Shown here piece after piece: positions 55,713 to 63,840 of a stretch of 64,000 bases of DNA. A program made the position numbers and the translations under genes. Source of the stretch: an uncultured Pseudomonadota bacterium (GTDB lineage Bacteria; Pseudomonadota; Gammaproteobacteria; Burkholderiales; SG8-39); NCBI GenBank assembly GCA_903921325.1, contig CAIXPL010000004.1, forward strand, positions 124,001-188,000. Reading direction: 5' to 3'. Each line of letters begins with the position of its first letter. Positions within the stretch are counted from its first letter, which is position 1. The notes beneath the pieces were generated by a model. That model was not told the DNA's origin. It searched no databases and saw nothing but the letters and a program-made list of their open reading frames with translations.

Positions 55713-56489
55713 ATGATTGATCTGAGTGGCAAGATCGTTCTGATTGCCGGTGCCAGCGGCGGCATAGGCCGCGAAGTGGCACGCTACTTTGCCGATTGCG
55801 GCTGCGATGTCGCCTTGGGATTTCATACCCGGGAAGCCCCAGCGCGCAGCGCCTTTGATCACGCCCTTACCCTGGGTCGCCGGGCGCTCATCAACCAGGT
55901 GGACACGTCCGACATCGCCGCAGCGCGTGCCTGGGTGAATGAGGTCATCGCGACCCTCGGTCACATCGATGTGCTGGTGAGTTGTACCGGCGCGCCGCTG
56001 CCCGAAGGGTTCTCACTGTTTGCGAAACAGGACCCGTCCACCTGGCGCGGCATGATCGAAGGGCAACTGCTTTCGTTCATCTACCTGTGCCGGCCGGTCA
56101 TCGAACATATGCTCGAACGCCGCTCGGGACGCGTGATTGCCCTGTCCTCTGACGGGGGCAAAGTGGGCGAAAGCGGCACCGCAGTCGTCAATGCCGGCAA
56201 CGCCGGGTTGATTGGATTCGCCAAGTCCCTGGCACGCGAAGTCGGCCGCAGCGGCATCACCGCCAATGTGGTGTGTCCGGGGCCCATCGATGGTCCGACA
56301 CTGGATGCGCTGCGCAGCGGCGGGGATACCGGTGCACGGATCGTCGATGAAATGGTGCGTCGCGTGCCGATGAAGCGCTTGGGGCGTGCAACCGACATCG
56401 CAGCGACCATGGCGTTTCTTGCCTCCGACGAGGCTGCCTACATTACCGGTCAGGCCATCAGCGTGAGCGGTGGCCTGGTCATGAACTGA
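55713..56489 (+). CDS. SDR family oxidoreductase with non-canonical active site
   Basis: A 258-residue SDR with nucleotide motif AGASGGIG near residues 10-17, a SCTGAP in place of NNAG near residue 90 and PGPIDGPT. The normal YxxxK is absent: in TAVVNAGNAGLIGFAKSL, valine stands at the tyrosine and asparagine at the lysine position, while a Ser pair (ALSSDGGK) remains. It is the third SDR in the window with the Lys-to-Asn exchange. It starts 150 bp after the CobW gene and 15 bp before an ACMSD-like gene. Confidence 0.85.
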   Translation: MIDLSGKIVLIAGASGGIGREVARYFADCGCDVALGFHTREAPARSAFDHALTLGRRALINQVDTSDIAAARAWVNEVIATLGHIDVLVSCTGAPLPEGFSLFAKQDPSTWRGMIEGQLLSFIYLCRPVIEHMLERRSGRVIALSSDGGKVGESGTAVVNAGNAGLIGFAKSLAREVGRSGITANVVCPGPIDGPTLDALRSGGDTGARIVDEMVRRVPMKRLGRATDIAATMAFLASDEAAYITGQAISVSGGLVMN

Positions 56490-56504
56490 ACGAGGAACTC
56501 AAGA

Positions 56505-57425
56505 ATGCGTGCGATCGACATCCATTGTCACCCGTCCACCAAGGAACACTCGCAAAGCATCGGTCAATTCGTCGATGCGATGGCGGCCATGTTCGGCAAG
56601 CCTTTCAAGGCCAAGACCGAAGAAGAAATGGCCGATGATTTCCGTCGCGATGACGTGCTCGCGATGATGATAGGCATGGATGCACAGTCCTCGACCGGCG
56701 AGGGTGCGATTTCAAATGATTTCATCGCCAGCCTCACCACCAAGTTTCCGGATGTTTTTCTGCCCGGCTGGGCGGTGGTCGATCCGTGGAAAGGCAAGCA
56801 CGCCCTGCAAGAGCTGGAGCGTTCGATTCGTGATCTCAAGCTGACCGGGCCAAAGTGGATGCCCATTCTGCAGGCGTTCTATCCGCATGACCGGCGCTTC
56901 TATCCATTCTGGGATTTGTGCCAGTCGCTCGGGGCACCGGTGCTCATTCATTGCGGCACGACCGCCATCGGACAGGGCATGGACGGCGGTGGCGGGCTGA
57001 AGCTTGATTACGCGCGCCCGATTCCCGCGATCGATACCATTGCCGCGGATTTCCCGAAGTTGACAATTGTGATGGCACACCCGGCGTGGCCTTGGACCGA
57101 GGAGGCGATCGCCGTCCTGGTGCACAAGAAGAACGTGTTCATGGATATCTCGGGATGGCGCCCACGCTATATCCCCGAAGTGCTCAAACGCGAGATGACC
57201 CGGCGCTTGCAGGACAAGATTCTGTATGGCTCGGACTATCCAGGGTGGTCTTCGGCACAATGTCTCGATGAGTTGCAAATCGAGGGCGTGAAGGACGCAG
57301 TCGCCGAGAAGATCTTCATCAAGAACGCCTTGCGGGTGCTGAAACTCGATGGCGCCGTGGAACGCGCATTGGCCGCTCGTGCGCAGCGCGAACAGGCCGC
57401 CGCCGACGCCGCAGCACGCGGCTAA
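56505..57425 (+). CDS. ACMSD-like amidohydrolase-family enzyme (decarboxylase or hydrolase)
   Basis: A 306-residue TIM-barrel enzyme with HxH at the start (IDIHCHPS, residues 5-12), His in VLIHCGTT (about 148), His in VMAHPAWPW (about 192) and Asp in LYGSDYPGW (about 245), a full metal-binding set. The pattern matches 2-amino-3-carboxymuconate-semialdehyde decarboxylase and 5-carboxyvanillate/gamma-resorcylate decarboxylases, which remove CO2 from aromatic or muconate acids. Relatives that hydrolyse are also known. The C-terminal 30 residues are Ala/Gln-rich. It is part of the plus-strand catabolic cluster. Confidence 0.85.
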   Translation: MRAIDIHCHPSTKEHSQSIGQFVDAMAAMFGKPFKAKTEEEMADDFRRDDVLAMMIGMDAQSSTGEGAISNDFIASLTTKFPDVFLPGWAVVDPWKGKHALQELERSIRDLKLTGPKWMPILQAFYPHDRRFYPFWDLCQSLGAPVLIHCGTTAIGQGMDGGGGLKLDYARPIPAIDTIAADFPKLTIVMAHPAWPWTEEAIAVLVHKKNVFMDISGWRPRYIPEVLKREMTRRLQDKILYGSDYPGWSSAQCLDELQIEGVKDAVAEKIFIKNALRVLKLDGAVERALAARAQREQAAADAAARG

Positions 57426-57463
57426 AGCGCGAAATCTGCCAGCCAACAGAAGCGAGTCAGAGC

Positions 57464-58924
57464 ATGACGCCCTCACCAGCCCCCGGTGGCAGTCTGCTGC
57501 CAACCTACCGCTACTCGTTCGATTGGGATGCGTTCTACCAGCGCTATCCCCTGCCAGACGTGTTTGCGCAGACCGTGTACCGCTGGCCACGTGAACAGAT
57601 CGAGGCTTTGCAGAACCAGCGTTTTCTTGAAGTCATGCGAGTGGGCTGGAAGAACCCGTTCTATCAGGCCCTTTGGGGGCAAGCGGGGCTTGCACCTGGC
57701 GACATCCGCAGCCTGGCCGACATCGGCCGGCTGCCGACTTATAACTCCGATGACCTTAAAACCGATCAGCAATTGCATCCCCCGTTTGGCCTGCTGCCGG
57801 GCTACGAGAGCTTGCAGCAGCATCTGCAGCATGCCCCGGTCAAGTTGCAGACCAGTGGCGGCACCACCGGCAAGCCGCGCAACACCCTGCATGGCACCAC
57901 CGAATGGGAATGGAATTCGCTCGGCGCGGCGCGGGCGCTCTATCTGCAAGGGATGCGCCCCGGCGACATCATGCAGATACCGGCCACCTGCTCGCTCGCC
58001 AACCTGGGTTGGGCCATGTACAAGGCCTGCCATGACTACCTGGGCGTGATGCCGGTCACCACTGGCAGTGGACTGGTCACGGCGAGTCGCCGCCAGGTCG
58101 AGGTGGCATTCGACTCTGGTGTGAATTGCTGGATGAGTTTTCCGGAATACCTGTTGCGCCTGGCGCAAACGGCACGCGAGGAATTTGGCCGCGACATCCG
58201 CGAGTTGAACACCAAGATGATCACTTCGTTTCTCGGACCCGACACCGAGGGAACGTTGCGTGCACAGATTGAATCGCTGTGGGGTTGTCCGGTGTATGAC
58301 AACTATGGCACCAATGAAGTGGGCGAAGGCGCCTTCGAATGCAGCGAGCGCAATGGGCTGCACTTCATGGAAGACGCGATGTATTTTGAAATTCTGGACA
58401 CCGAGACGGGTGAGCCAGTTGCGCCCGGTCAAGTAGGCAATCTGGTGGTCACCGTATTCCATCGCACGCTGATGCCCACCATACGCTTCAATCTGCGTGA
58501 TCTGGGGCGCCTGGTATCGGCTGAGCGCTGTGCTTGCGGCAGTCACTTTCGTCGCATGGATCACTTCCTCGGGCGCAGCGACAATATGGTGCGACTGCGC
58601 GGGGTCAATGTGTACCCGATGGCCTGCCTGCCCGCGGTGCGCAGTGACCCGCGCACCACTGGCGAATGGCTGTGTGAAGCGCTGACCGTGCAGACCGACG
58701 CCGGCCCCCGTGACGAGATGATCGTGCATGTGGAGGTGGGTGCTCAGGCGGGGCCATTGGGTGGTTTGCGCGAGCATCTCGAAGCACGCTTGAAGTCCGA
58801 CCTCGGGGTATCGGTCGAGGTCAAACTGGTTGAGCAGGGGCGGCTCGACACGGTGGCCAATCTGGGTGAAGGCAAGGCCAACCGGCTGCTCGAGCGCAGA
58901 CCGGCGTATATGAAGGCACAATGA
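57464..58924 (+). CDS. Phenylacetate-CoA-ligase-like AMP-forming enzyme
   Basis: A 486-residue adenylate-forming enzyme of the PaaK family. The P-loop is QTSGGTTGKP (about residues 126-135). Further marks are YDNYGTNEVGEGAFEC (A5-like, substrate/AMP binding), RFNLRDLGRLV and GRSDNMVRLRGVNVYP (hinge before the small C-domain). Relatives activate aryl or small carboxylic acids to CoA thioesters. Start at ATG 57464, 39 bp after the ACMSD-like gene. Its presence suggests that the compound handled here is carried as a CoA ester at some step. Confidence 0.88.
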   Translation: MTPSPAPGGSLLPTYRYSFDWDAFYQRYPLPDVFAQTVYRWPREQIEALQNQRFLEVMRVGWKNPFYQALWGQAGLAPGDIRSLADIGRLPTYNSDDLKTDQQLHPPFGLLPGYESLQQHLQHAPVKLQTSGGTTGKPRNTLHGTTEWEWNSLGAARALYLQGMRPGDIMQIPATCSLANLGWAMYKACHDYLGVMPVTTGSGLVTASRRQVEVAFDSGVNCWMSFPEYLLRLAQTAREEFGRDIRELNTKMITSFLGPDTEGTLRAQIESLWGCPVYDNYGTNEVGEGAFECSERNGLHFMEDAMYFEILDTETGEPVAPGQVGNLVVTVFHRTLMPTIRFNLRDLGRLVSAERCACGSHFRRMDHFLGRSDNMVRLRGVNVYPMACLPAVRSDPRTTGEWLCEALTVQTDAGPRDEMIVHVEVGAQAGPLGGLREHLEARLKSDLGVSVEVKLVEQGRLDTVANLGEGKANRLLERRPAYMKAQ

Positions 58925-58973
58925 TTTCGCGATAGCGGTGAATCTAAAAAATAATTATCAGGAGGACGACATC

Positions 58974-59969
58974 ATGCTCAGACCAAGGAACTTGGCCATT
59001 GGATCACGGGTCACCGCCGCTTCGCTGCTGGCCGGTCTGGTGATCACGTGCAGCGCGACCGCGCAAAGTTTTCCGGACAAGGCGCTGCACATCATCGTCC
59101 CGTTCCCCACAGGCGGCCTGGTTGACAGCACCGCACGTGCCGTCGGACAACAGATGTCGGAAACCATCGGGCAACCGGTGATTGTCGAGAACCGGCCAGG
59201 GGCCAGTACATTTATTGGCATGCAAGCCTGCGCCAAGGCGCCTCCCGATGGCTACACGATGTGCATCACCACGCCGGACAGCCTTTCTTACAATCAGTTT
59301 CTGTTCAACCGGCTGCCCTATGATCCGGAGAATGATTTTGCACCGATCACCAATCTGGTGGTGACCAACAATCTGATCGTGGCCCACTCCAGTGCCCCGT
59401 TCAACACGTTCAAGGAAATGATCGCCTATGCCCGCGCCAATCCGGGCAAGGTGGACTTCGGAACCTGGGGTGTGGGCAGCATTCCTCATGTCTACCTGGA
59501 AGCCATCAAGAGCGCCTTCAATGTGGACATCACGGCAGTCCCCTACAAGGGAGCGGGGCAGGCCTTCCCGGCCATCATTGCCGGTGAAGTGCAGGTGAGC
59601 TATGGCGGTCTGGGGTTTTCCATTCCGCATATCAAGTCAGGCAAATTGAAGGCACTGGCCACCACCCCGGACCCCTCATCACTATTGCCTGACACGCCCA
59701 CCATGAAGCAGGAGGGGGTTGAGCCTGGCTTGCCCAGTTACTTCGGCATCTACGCCCCGGCGCACACGCCGATGGCGGTGCAAGAGCGACTGGCCACGGA
59801 GTTTGCCAAAGCCTTGAAGCAACCGAAGATTCAGGAGTTCCTGAAAGCGCAAACGCTCCTGGGCATAGGCAATTCGCCAAATGAATTTGCAGCCTATGTG
59901 AAGGCCGACCGGGCCAACGCGCAGCGCGCCTTCCAGGCGATGGGCCTCAAGCCGATGGATGCGCCGTGA
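58974..59969 (+). CDS. Bug-family (TctC-like) periplasmic solute receptor
   Basis: A 331-residue receptor starting at ATG 58974, directly after a strong CAGGAGGACG ribosome site; the 12 preceding in-frame codons are leader. The signal ends SATAQS. Conserved parts are IIVPFPTGGLVDSTAR, VIVENRPGASTFIGM, VDFGTWGVGSIPHVYLEAI and VPYKGAGQAFPAII. It contains two cysteines (ACAKAPPDGYTMC) that could pair. It is the last gene of the long plus-strand catabolic run and faces the AbiE pair. Confidence 0.92.
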   Translation: MLRPRNLAIGSRVTAASLLAGLVITCSATAQSFPDKALHIIVPFPTGGLVDSTARAVGQQMSETIGQPVIVENRPGASTFIGMQACAKAPPDGYTMCITTPDSLSYNQFLFNRLPYDPENDFAPITNLVVTNNLIVAHSSAPFNTFKEMIAYARANPGKVDFGTWGVGSIPHVYLEAIKSAFNVDITAVPYKGAGQAFPAIIAGEVQVSYGGLGFSIPHIKSGKLKALATTPDPSSLLPDTPTMKQEGVEPGLPSYFGIYAPAHTPMAVQERLATEFAKALKQPKIQEFLKAQTLLGIGNSPNEFAAYVKADRANAQRAFQAMGLKPMDAP

Positions 59970-60022
59970 TCGCCGGGGGGGCTAGCCACGGTATACCGCG
60001 TGCCAAAAGAGAAACGGTGTAG

Positions 60023-60102
60023 CTCTCTCACCCCGGAAATCTATAGGCAATTCGTTGACAACCTGTCAACACATTGAGTTGTAGTTCCCTCTCTCACCGC
60101 GG
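60023..60102. repeat. Direct repeats and a hairpin at the 3' border of the AbiE module
   Basis: A 14-base segment (CTCTCTCACCCCGG) at 60023-60036 recurs with one change at 60089-60102. Between them lies an inverted repeat GTTGACA/TGTCAAC (60054-60070, 3-base loop). This sits exactly between the end of the Bug gene and the AbiEii stop. It may be the scar of the insertion that brought AbiE, or a terminator region; no matching copy is seen at the other end of the module. Confidence 0.6.
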
Positions 60103-60975
60103 CTATTTACCGCGCAGCAGTTCTGGATATTTCTGTTCGCGCAATTCCTCGATGGCCTTGTCCGTCAGCTTCCACGACTCACCCGGCATGCGGACAATCA
60201 GTTCCATCCATACGCGCTCGAAGGCTCGCAGGGCATCCTCATCGTTGAAGTGGACACCGACGGGAAGCAGCGGCCCGATGTCTTCCGTCAGACTGCGCGT
60301 AAGCTTTTCCAGCATGCGCTGTTCAGCGATGGCGCGGGTGATGGGCCTGCCCTCCAGCGCCAGATAATGCTCGAAACAGGCGAGGAGTTTGCCCATATTC
60401 AGTGCGAGTTGATCGAGACCGTGATGCAGATCGAACAGGTCGCGGTTCTTGCGCCGCTGCAGCAGCGCGCGCAGTTTGGTGCCGAACAGTTCTTCGGGCG
60501 TGAAGGAGGCGACTTCGGCGCTGCCCCGATACCAATCGTTGTCCACCGTGAAGCGGTAGGACTCGATACCGAACAGGGGTGAATGCTCGCGCGTGTTGAT
60601 CTCGACCTTGAGTTTCAGCGTTGCTTGCGCGTCGGCCTCGGGCGTGAATTTGAATATCAGATGGATCGAATGCCCGGCCTGCGCCCGGTTGCACTTACCC
60701 AACCAGGACAGGGCGTCGCGGATTGCATCGACAGTGGTGCCGATGGGTTCGGCCTCGGTCTGCACCAGGTCGATGTCTTCGGAATAGCGCAAGGGCTGCT
60801 TGAACAATAGCTTGTGGAGAGCGGTGCCGCCGCGAAAGGCCACTTTTCCTTTCAATGCTGGCGCATTGAACAAATCACACAGCGCGCGGCAGATAATCAG
60901 ATCTTGCTCGACCTGCTGCGCATCGGGCCAGGGCGCGTTTGCGCGCCAAGCCTGGATATTCGCGCCGGGAATCAA
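60103..60975 (-). CDS. abiEii: AbiEii-type nucleotidyltransferase toxin
   Basis: A 290-residue toxin of the AbiEii/AbiGii family. It shows IPGANIQAWRANAPWPDAQQVEQDLIICRAL, then FRGGTALHKL and the catalytic YSEDIDLV (GS/DxD nucleotidyltransferase site), and a helical C-terminal half. The start is probably the TTG at 60975, which overlaps the antitoxin stop (TTGA) and places the conserved IPxxxIxxW at residue 2, as in relatives; an ATG at 61014 would add 13 unsupported residues. Characterised homologues block growth of phage-infected cells by modifying tRNA or using GTP. The pair is complete. Confidence 0.88.
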   Translation of the reverse strand: MIPGANIQAWRANAPWPDAQQVEQDLIICRALCDLFNAPALKGKVAFRGGTALHKLLFKQPLRYSEDIDLVQTEAEPIGTTVDAIRDALSWLGKCNRAQAGHSIHLIFKFTPEADAQATLKLKVEINTREHSPLFGIESYRFTVDNDWYRGSAEVASFTPEELFGTKLRALLQRRKNRDLFDLHHGLDQLALNMGKLLACFEHYLALEGRPITRAIAEQRMLEKLTRSLTEDIGPLLPVGVHFNDEDALRAFERVWMELIVRMPGESWKLTDKAIEELREQKYPELLRGK

Positions 60976-61790
60976 AAGTCGATCTCCACCGGCACATTGA
61001 CGACCAGCTTCCACTTGGCGACCTTCTCCTGGGCATGGGCCAACGACGCGATGAGCGGTGTTACGGCGGGGTCGAGCAGGAGCGTCGTCTTGGCCTTTTT
61101 GACGAAGGGTTCCAGCGCGCCCGCCTGCCGGGCATGCCCGGCGCGGTCGAGCAGGTAGCCGAGCCGGCGCACGGACGAGTTCTCATAGGCTGCGGCGAGC
61201 TTGGCGAGTTTGTGCGGATCGGCCTTGGCGCCGATTTCCTGGGCGATCTGTGCAACTCCGTTGATGCCGGTTGCCTTGTGAAAGTAGCGAGCGCAATCCA
61301 GCAGCGTCAGCTCGACCCCGGCTATTCGGGCGAAACCGGCCTCGCTCTTGATCTGGTCAAGCCGATCGGGCTGGTTCACCTGCGCGAACGCCTGCGGCGC
61401 CTGGTAGATAAACTGAAGGCGATGGCGGCCAATCTCGAAGTCGCGCAACTGCTTCGGCACGACCACCTGAAAGACCATGGCCGCCTGGTGCGATGAGCCA
61501 TGGAAGGCCGCTGCTCGCAGCAGGGAGATGCGGTAGTCGAAACGCTGGTATTTCATCAGCGGGTCGATCCAGCGCACCGGATCGGGTGCGCCGGCCACCT
61601 TGTCCTCAGGCCGCAGAATCAGATAGAAGCCGTGGCGGGGGTTCGCCAGCCGCTGTTTCTTGATCAGACGGGTAATGGCGGCGGCGAAGGCGTCGGGTTT
61701 CAGGTCGAGCGCGCACCGCGCCTCTTCGCGGGAGAAGTAGGCGCGGCCACGAACCAGCCGGTCATCGACAAACTGTGCGAGGGAAGCCAT
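60972..61790 (-). CDS. abiEi: AbiEi-type antitoxin with winged-helix N-terminus
   Basis: A 272-residue partner of AbiEii. The N-terminal domain (LVRGRAYFSREEARCALDLKPDAFAAAITRLIKKQRLANPRHGFYLIL) is the AbiEi winged helix that binds its own promoter. The rest is the antitoxin domain with RISLLRAAAFHGSSHQAAMVFQVVVP. The ATG at 61790 is preferred; a GTG at 61817 is possible. A promoter candidate would start transcription at this ATG. AbiE pairs often have two inverted repeats upstream for cooperative repression; none is obvious, but the orphan CRISPR-like repeat lies 118 bp upstream. Confidence 0.86.
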   Translation of the reverse strand: MASLAQFVDDRLVRGRAYFSREEARCALDLKPDAFAAAITRLIKKQRLANPRHGFYLILRPEDKVAGAPDPVRWIDPLMKYQRFDYRISLLRAAAFHGSSHQAAMVFQVVVPKQLRDFEIGRHRLQFIYQAPQAFAQVNQPDRLDQIKSEAGFARIAGVELTLLDCARYFHKATGINGVAQIAQEIGAKADPHKLAKLAAAYENSSVRRLGYLLDRAGHARQAGALEPFVKKAKTTLLLDPAVTPLIASLAHAQEKVAKWKLVVNVPVEIDF

Positions 61791-61796
61791 AAGCTG

Positions 61797-61824
61797 ATCA
61801 TATGCAAAACTCGACACAAAGCAA
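61797..61824 (-). promoter_or_regulatory. Candidate abiE promoter
   Basis: On the minus strand TTGCTT (61824-61819) and TATGAT (61802-61797) are separated by 16 bp. Seven bases after the -10 box comes the ATG of AbiEi, so the mRNA would be leaderless or nearly so. The -10 matches five of six consensus bases. Confidence 0.5.
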
Positions 61825-61907
61825 TGGTTTTTGCGTATAAATTGGGAAGGAGCGGGAAAACCTGACTTTCCGCTTCTTGCACCCCATACGCACCGGCGAC
61901 GCGCAAA

Positions 61908-61935
61908 GGTTCATCCCCACGCGTGAGGGGAACAC
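61908..61935 (-). CRISPR. Orphan type I-E-like CRISPR repeat
   Basis: Read on the minus strand, the 28 bases are GTGTTCCCC, then TCACGCGT, then GGGGATGAACC. This has the 9-8-11 layout of type I-E repeats (E. coli: GAGTTCCCC, eight bases, GGGGATAAACC) with the short stem CCCC/GGGG and the ATGAAC handle. Only one copy is found: no second repeat lies one spacer (about 32 bases) to either side, and no cas gene is in the window. The eighth stem position is imperfect (A against A), as in degenerate end repeats. It lies between the AbiE promoter and the end of a Bug gene. Confidence 0.6.
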
Positions 61936-61948
61936 GAAACGCCGTCGC

Positions 61949-62941
61949 TCAATCCGCGCGAATCCCCGCCTCTCGCACCACGCTTGACCATTTGGCGATC
62001 TCGTCGCGGATGAGCTGACCGAATACCTCCGGTGAGGCGCTGGGCGTGGCCTCGGCACCGTCATTGGCAAAGCGGGTGCGAATCGCGGGTTCGCGTAGCA
62101 CCTGAACCACGGCCGCATGCAGTTTATTGATGATCTCTGCCGGGGTGCCGGCCGGCGCGACCAGTCCGTACCACTGCACCGCCTCATAGCCTGGCAGCCC
62201 GGCCTCGGCAATCGTCGGGATGTCAGGCGCGGCTTCCGCCCGGTGACGGCTGGTCACACCCAGCGCATTGATGCGCCCTGCCCGCACTTGCGGCAGCACC
62301 ACGAGCATATTGCCCATCATCAGCGAGACTCGGCCGCCCACGGTATCGAGCAGCGCGGGCCCCACCCCCTTATAGGGCACATGCACCATCTTCAAACCCG
62401 CTGAGCGCAGGAACAATTCCATCGCCAGGTGCTGATTGGCCCCGACGCCGGCACTCGCAAAATGCAACTCGGCCGGATGCGCCTTGGCATAGGTGATCAA
62501 TTCCTGGGTGGTCTTTACCGCAAGGGATGGATGGGCGACCAGCACATTGGGCAGCGTCACCGTTTGCGAGATCGGCGCGAAGTCGTTCGCCAGATCGTAG
62601 GGCACCTCTTTCATCAAGGACACATTGCTCGCATGCGACGCGATCAGTGCGAGCAAGGTATAGCCATCGGCCGGCGCACGCGCCACGATGGCCGCGCCAA
62701 TATTGCCGCTTGCCCCACCATGGTTATCCGGCACGATAGGCTGTCCGAGAATGTCTGCGAGCCGTGTGGCAATGATGCGCGACGAGGTGTCGGTGCCGCC
62801 TCCGGGTATCGACGGGATGACCAGCCGTATTGCGTGCTCGGGCCACACCGCTTGCGCATTCACACACACGGCGCAAGCCAGCAGCGCAAATAAGGTGCGC
62901 AGCCAGTGGAGGTCCCTTGACCCTCTGCCTCTGATGATCAT
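61949..62941 (-). CDS. Bug-family (TctC-like) periplasmic solute receptor
   Basis: A 330-residue receptor starting at ATG 62941, which overlaps the stop of the preceding dehydrogenase (ATGA). The signal peptide is RTLFALLACAVCVNAQA. Conserved parts are LVIPSIPGGGTDTSSR, IVPDNHGGASGNIGA, LHFASAGVGANQHLAMELF and HVPYKGVGPAL. The first loop has GGGTD. It is coupled to the dehydrogenase, suggesting that the acid it captures is oxidised by that enzyme. Confidence 0.92.
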   Translation of the reverse strand: MIIRGRGSRDLHWLRTLFALLACAVCVNAQAVWPEHAIRLVIPSIPGGGTDTSSRIIATRLADILGQPIVPDNHGGASGNIGAAIVARAPADGYTLLALIASHASNVSLMKEVPYDLANDFAPISQTVTLPNVLVAHPSLAVKTTQELITYAKAHPAELHFASAGVGANQHLAMELFLRSAGLKMVHVPYKGVGPALLDTVGGRVSLMMGNMLVVLPQVRAGRINALGVTSRHRAEAAPDIPTIAEAGLPGYEAVQWYGLVAPAGTPAEIINKLHAAVVQVLREPAIRTRFANDGAEATPSASPEVFGQLIRDEIAKWSSVVREAGIRAD

Positions 62942-63840
62942 GCGCCGCCCAGTCGCTGCTGCGCTGCCAGCATCCAGCGTACCGAGAGCATGGCGCAATC
63001 TTCCTGCCCGCGTCCCTGCGCCGAGGCGTCGTTGAAGCACTCCAGCGCCCGTTGCGCAACCGGTATCTCGATACCCATTGCCCCTGCCTCTTCAATCATG
63101 GTGCGCATGTCCTTGCGCACCGCGTCCACGTCAAAATTCACCGGCTCAATTGGAGTGCCCTCGAGCGCAGCCGCAATCGAGGGCAATCGATGCGCAAGTC
63201 CCGGTGGGGCACCCGAGGCGTAGGAAAACACCTCGACCAGGCGCTCCGATGAAAGACCGATCGGACTGCATAGTGCCATCGCCTCGCCAAACGACTGCCA
63301 GCACACCTGCATCATCAAGTTCATTGCCAGCTTCACCCGGGCCCCTGAGCCGATCGGCCCCAGATGATCGATACGGCGAGTGAGTTGGGCAAGCATCGGA
63401 CGCACCCGTTCGAGCGTTACCGCATCCCCACCCACGAGTGCGAGCAAGCGGCCTTCACGCGCCGGAGTAACCGTGCCCCCAACCGGACAATCCAGATACG
63501 CTCCACCGCGCGCAATGGCAATCGCCGCGAGTGGTTCATGCACCGCCGGCCGCACCGTACTCATCTCGAGAAAAATCTTGCCGCGCAGATCGGCGCTGAA
63601 TAGTCCCTCGTGCCCCTCATAGACCGCCTTGATCGCCGTGGCATCAGTGAGGATGGTCATGATCACTTCACTCGCGGCCACGAGTTCGGCCGGGGTCGCG
63701 GCGACCTGGGCACCCAGGGCACGCAATGCGTCGGTCTTGCCCGGAGAGCGGTTCCAGACCGTCACTGCATGGCCATGCTGCAACAGCCGCTCGGCGATCG
63801 CCGCACCCATTCGTCCAATACCTGCCATGCCAACCTTCAT
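62938..63840 (-). CDS. NAD(P)-dependent 3-hydroxyisobutyrate-dehydrogenase-family oxidoreductase
   Basis: A 300-residue beta-hydroxyacid dehydrogenase. It begins MKVGMAGIGRMGAAIAERLL (GxGxxG nucleotide site) and has FLEMSTVRP, the DCPVGGTVTPAREGRL substrate loop, and GSGARVKLAMNLMMQ with the catalytic lysine. Start at ATG 63840 behind GGAGGCGGT. Family members oxidise 3-hydroxyisobutyrate, tartronate semialdehyde, 2-(hydroxymethyl)glutarate and similar acids. The Bug receptor downstream is translationally coupled. Confidence 0.9.
   Translation of the reverse strand: MKVGMAGIGRMGAAIAERLLQHGHAVTVWNRSPGKTDALRALGAQVAATPAELVAASEVIMTILTDATAIKAVYEGHEGLFSADLRGKIFLEMSTVRPAVHEPLAAIAIARGGAYLDCPVGGTVTPAREGRLLALVGGDAVTLERVRPMLAQLTRRIDHLGPIGSGARVKLAMNLMMQVCWQSFGEAMALCSPIGLSSERLVEVFSYASGAPPGLAHRLPSIAAALEGTPIEPVNFDVDAVRKDMRTMIEEAGAMGIEIPVAQRALECFNDASAQGRGQEDCAMLSVRWMLAAQQRLGGA

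Noticed and set aside
57473-58921. A 482-codon frame antisense to the PaaK-like ligase.
   Set aside because: It is fully inside a well-supported gene, His/Gln-rich as expected for a reverse-strand artefact of GC-rich DNA, and has no recognisable domain.
61818-61948. A full CRISPR array.
   Set aside because: Only one repeat copy is found and no cas genes are visible; neither neighbour at one spacer distance matches.
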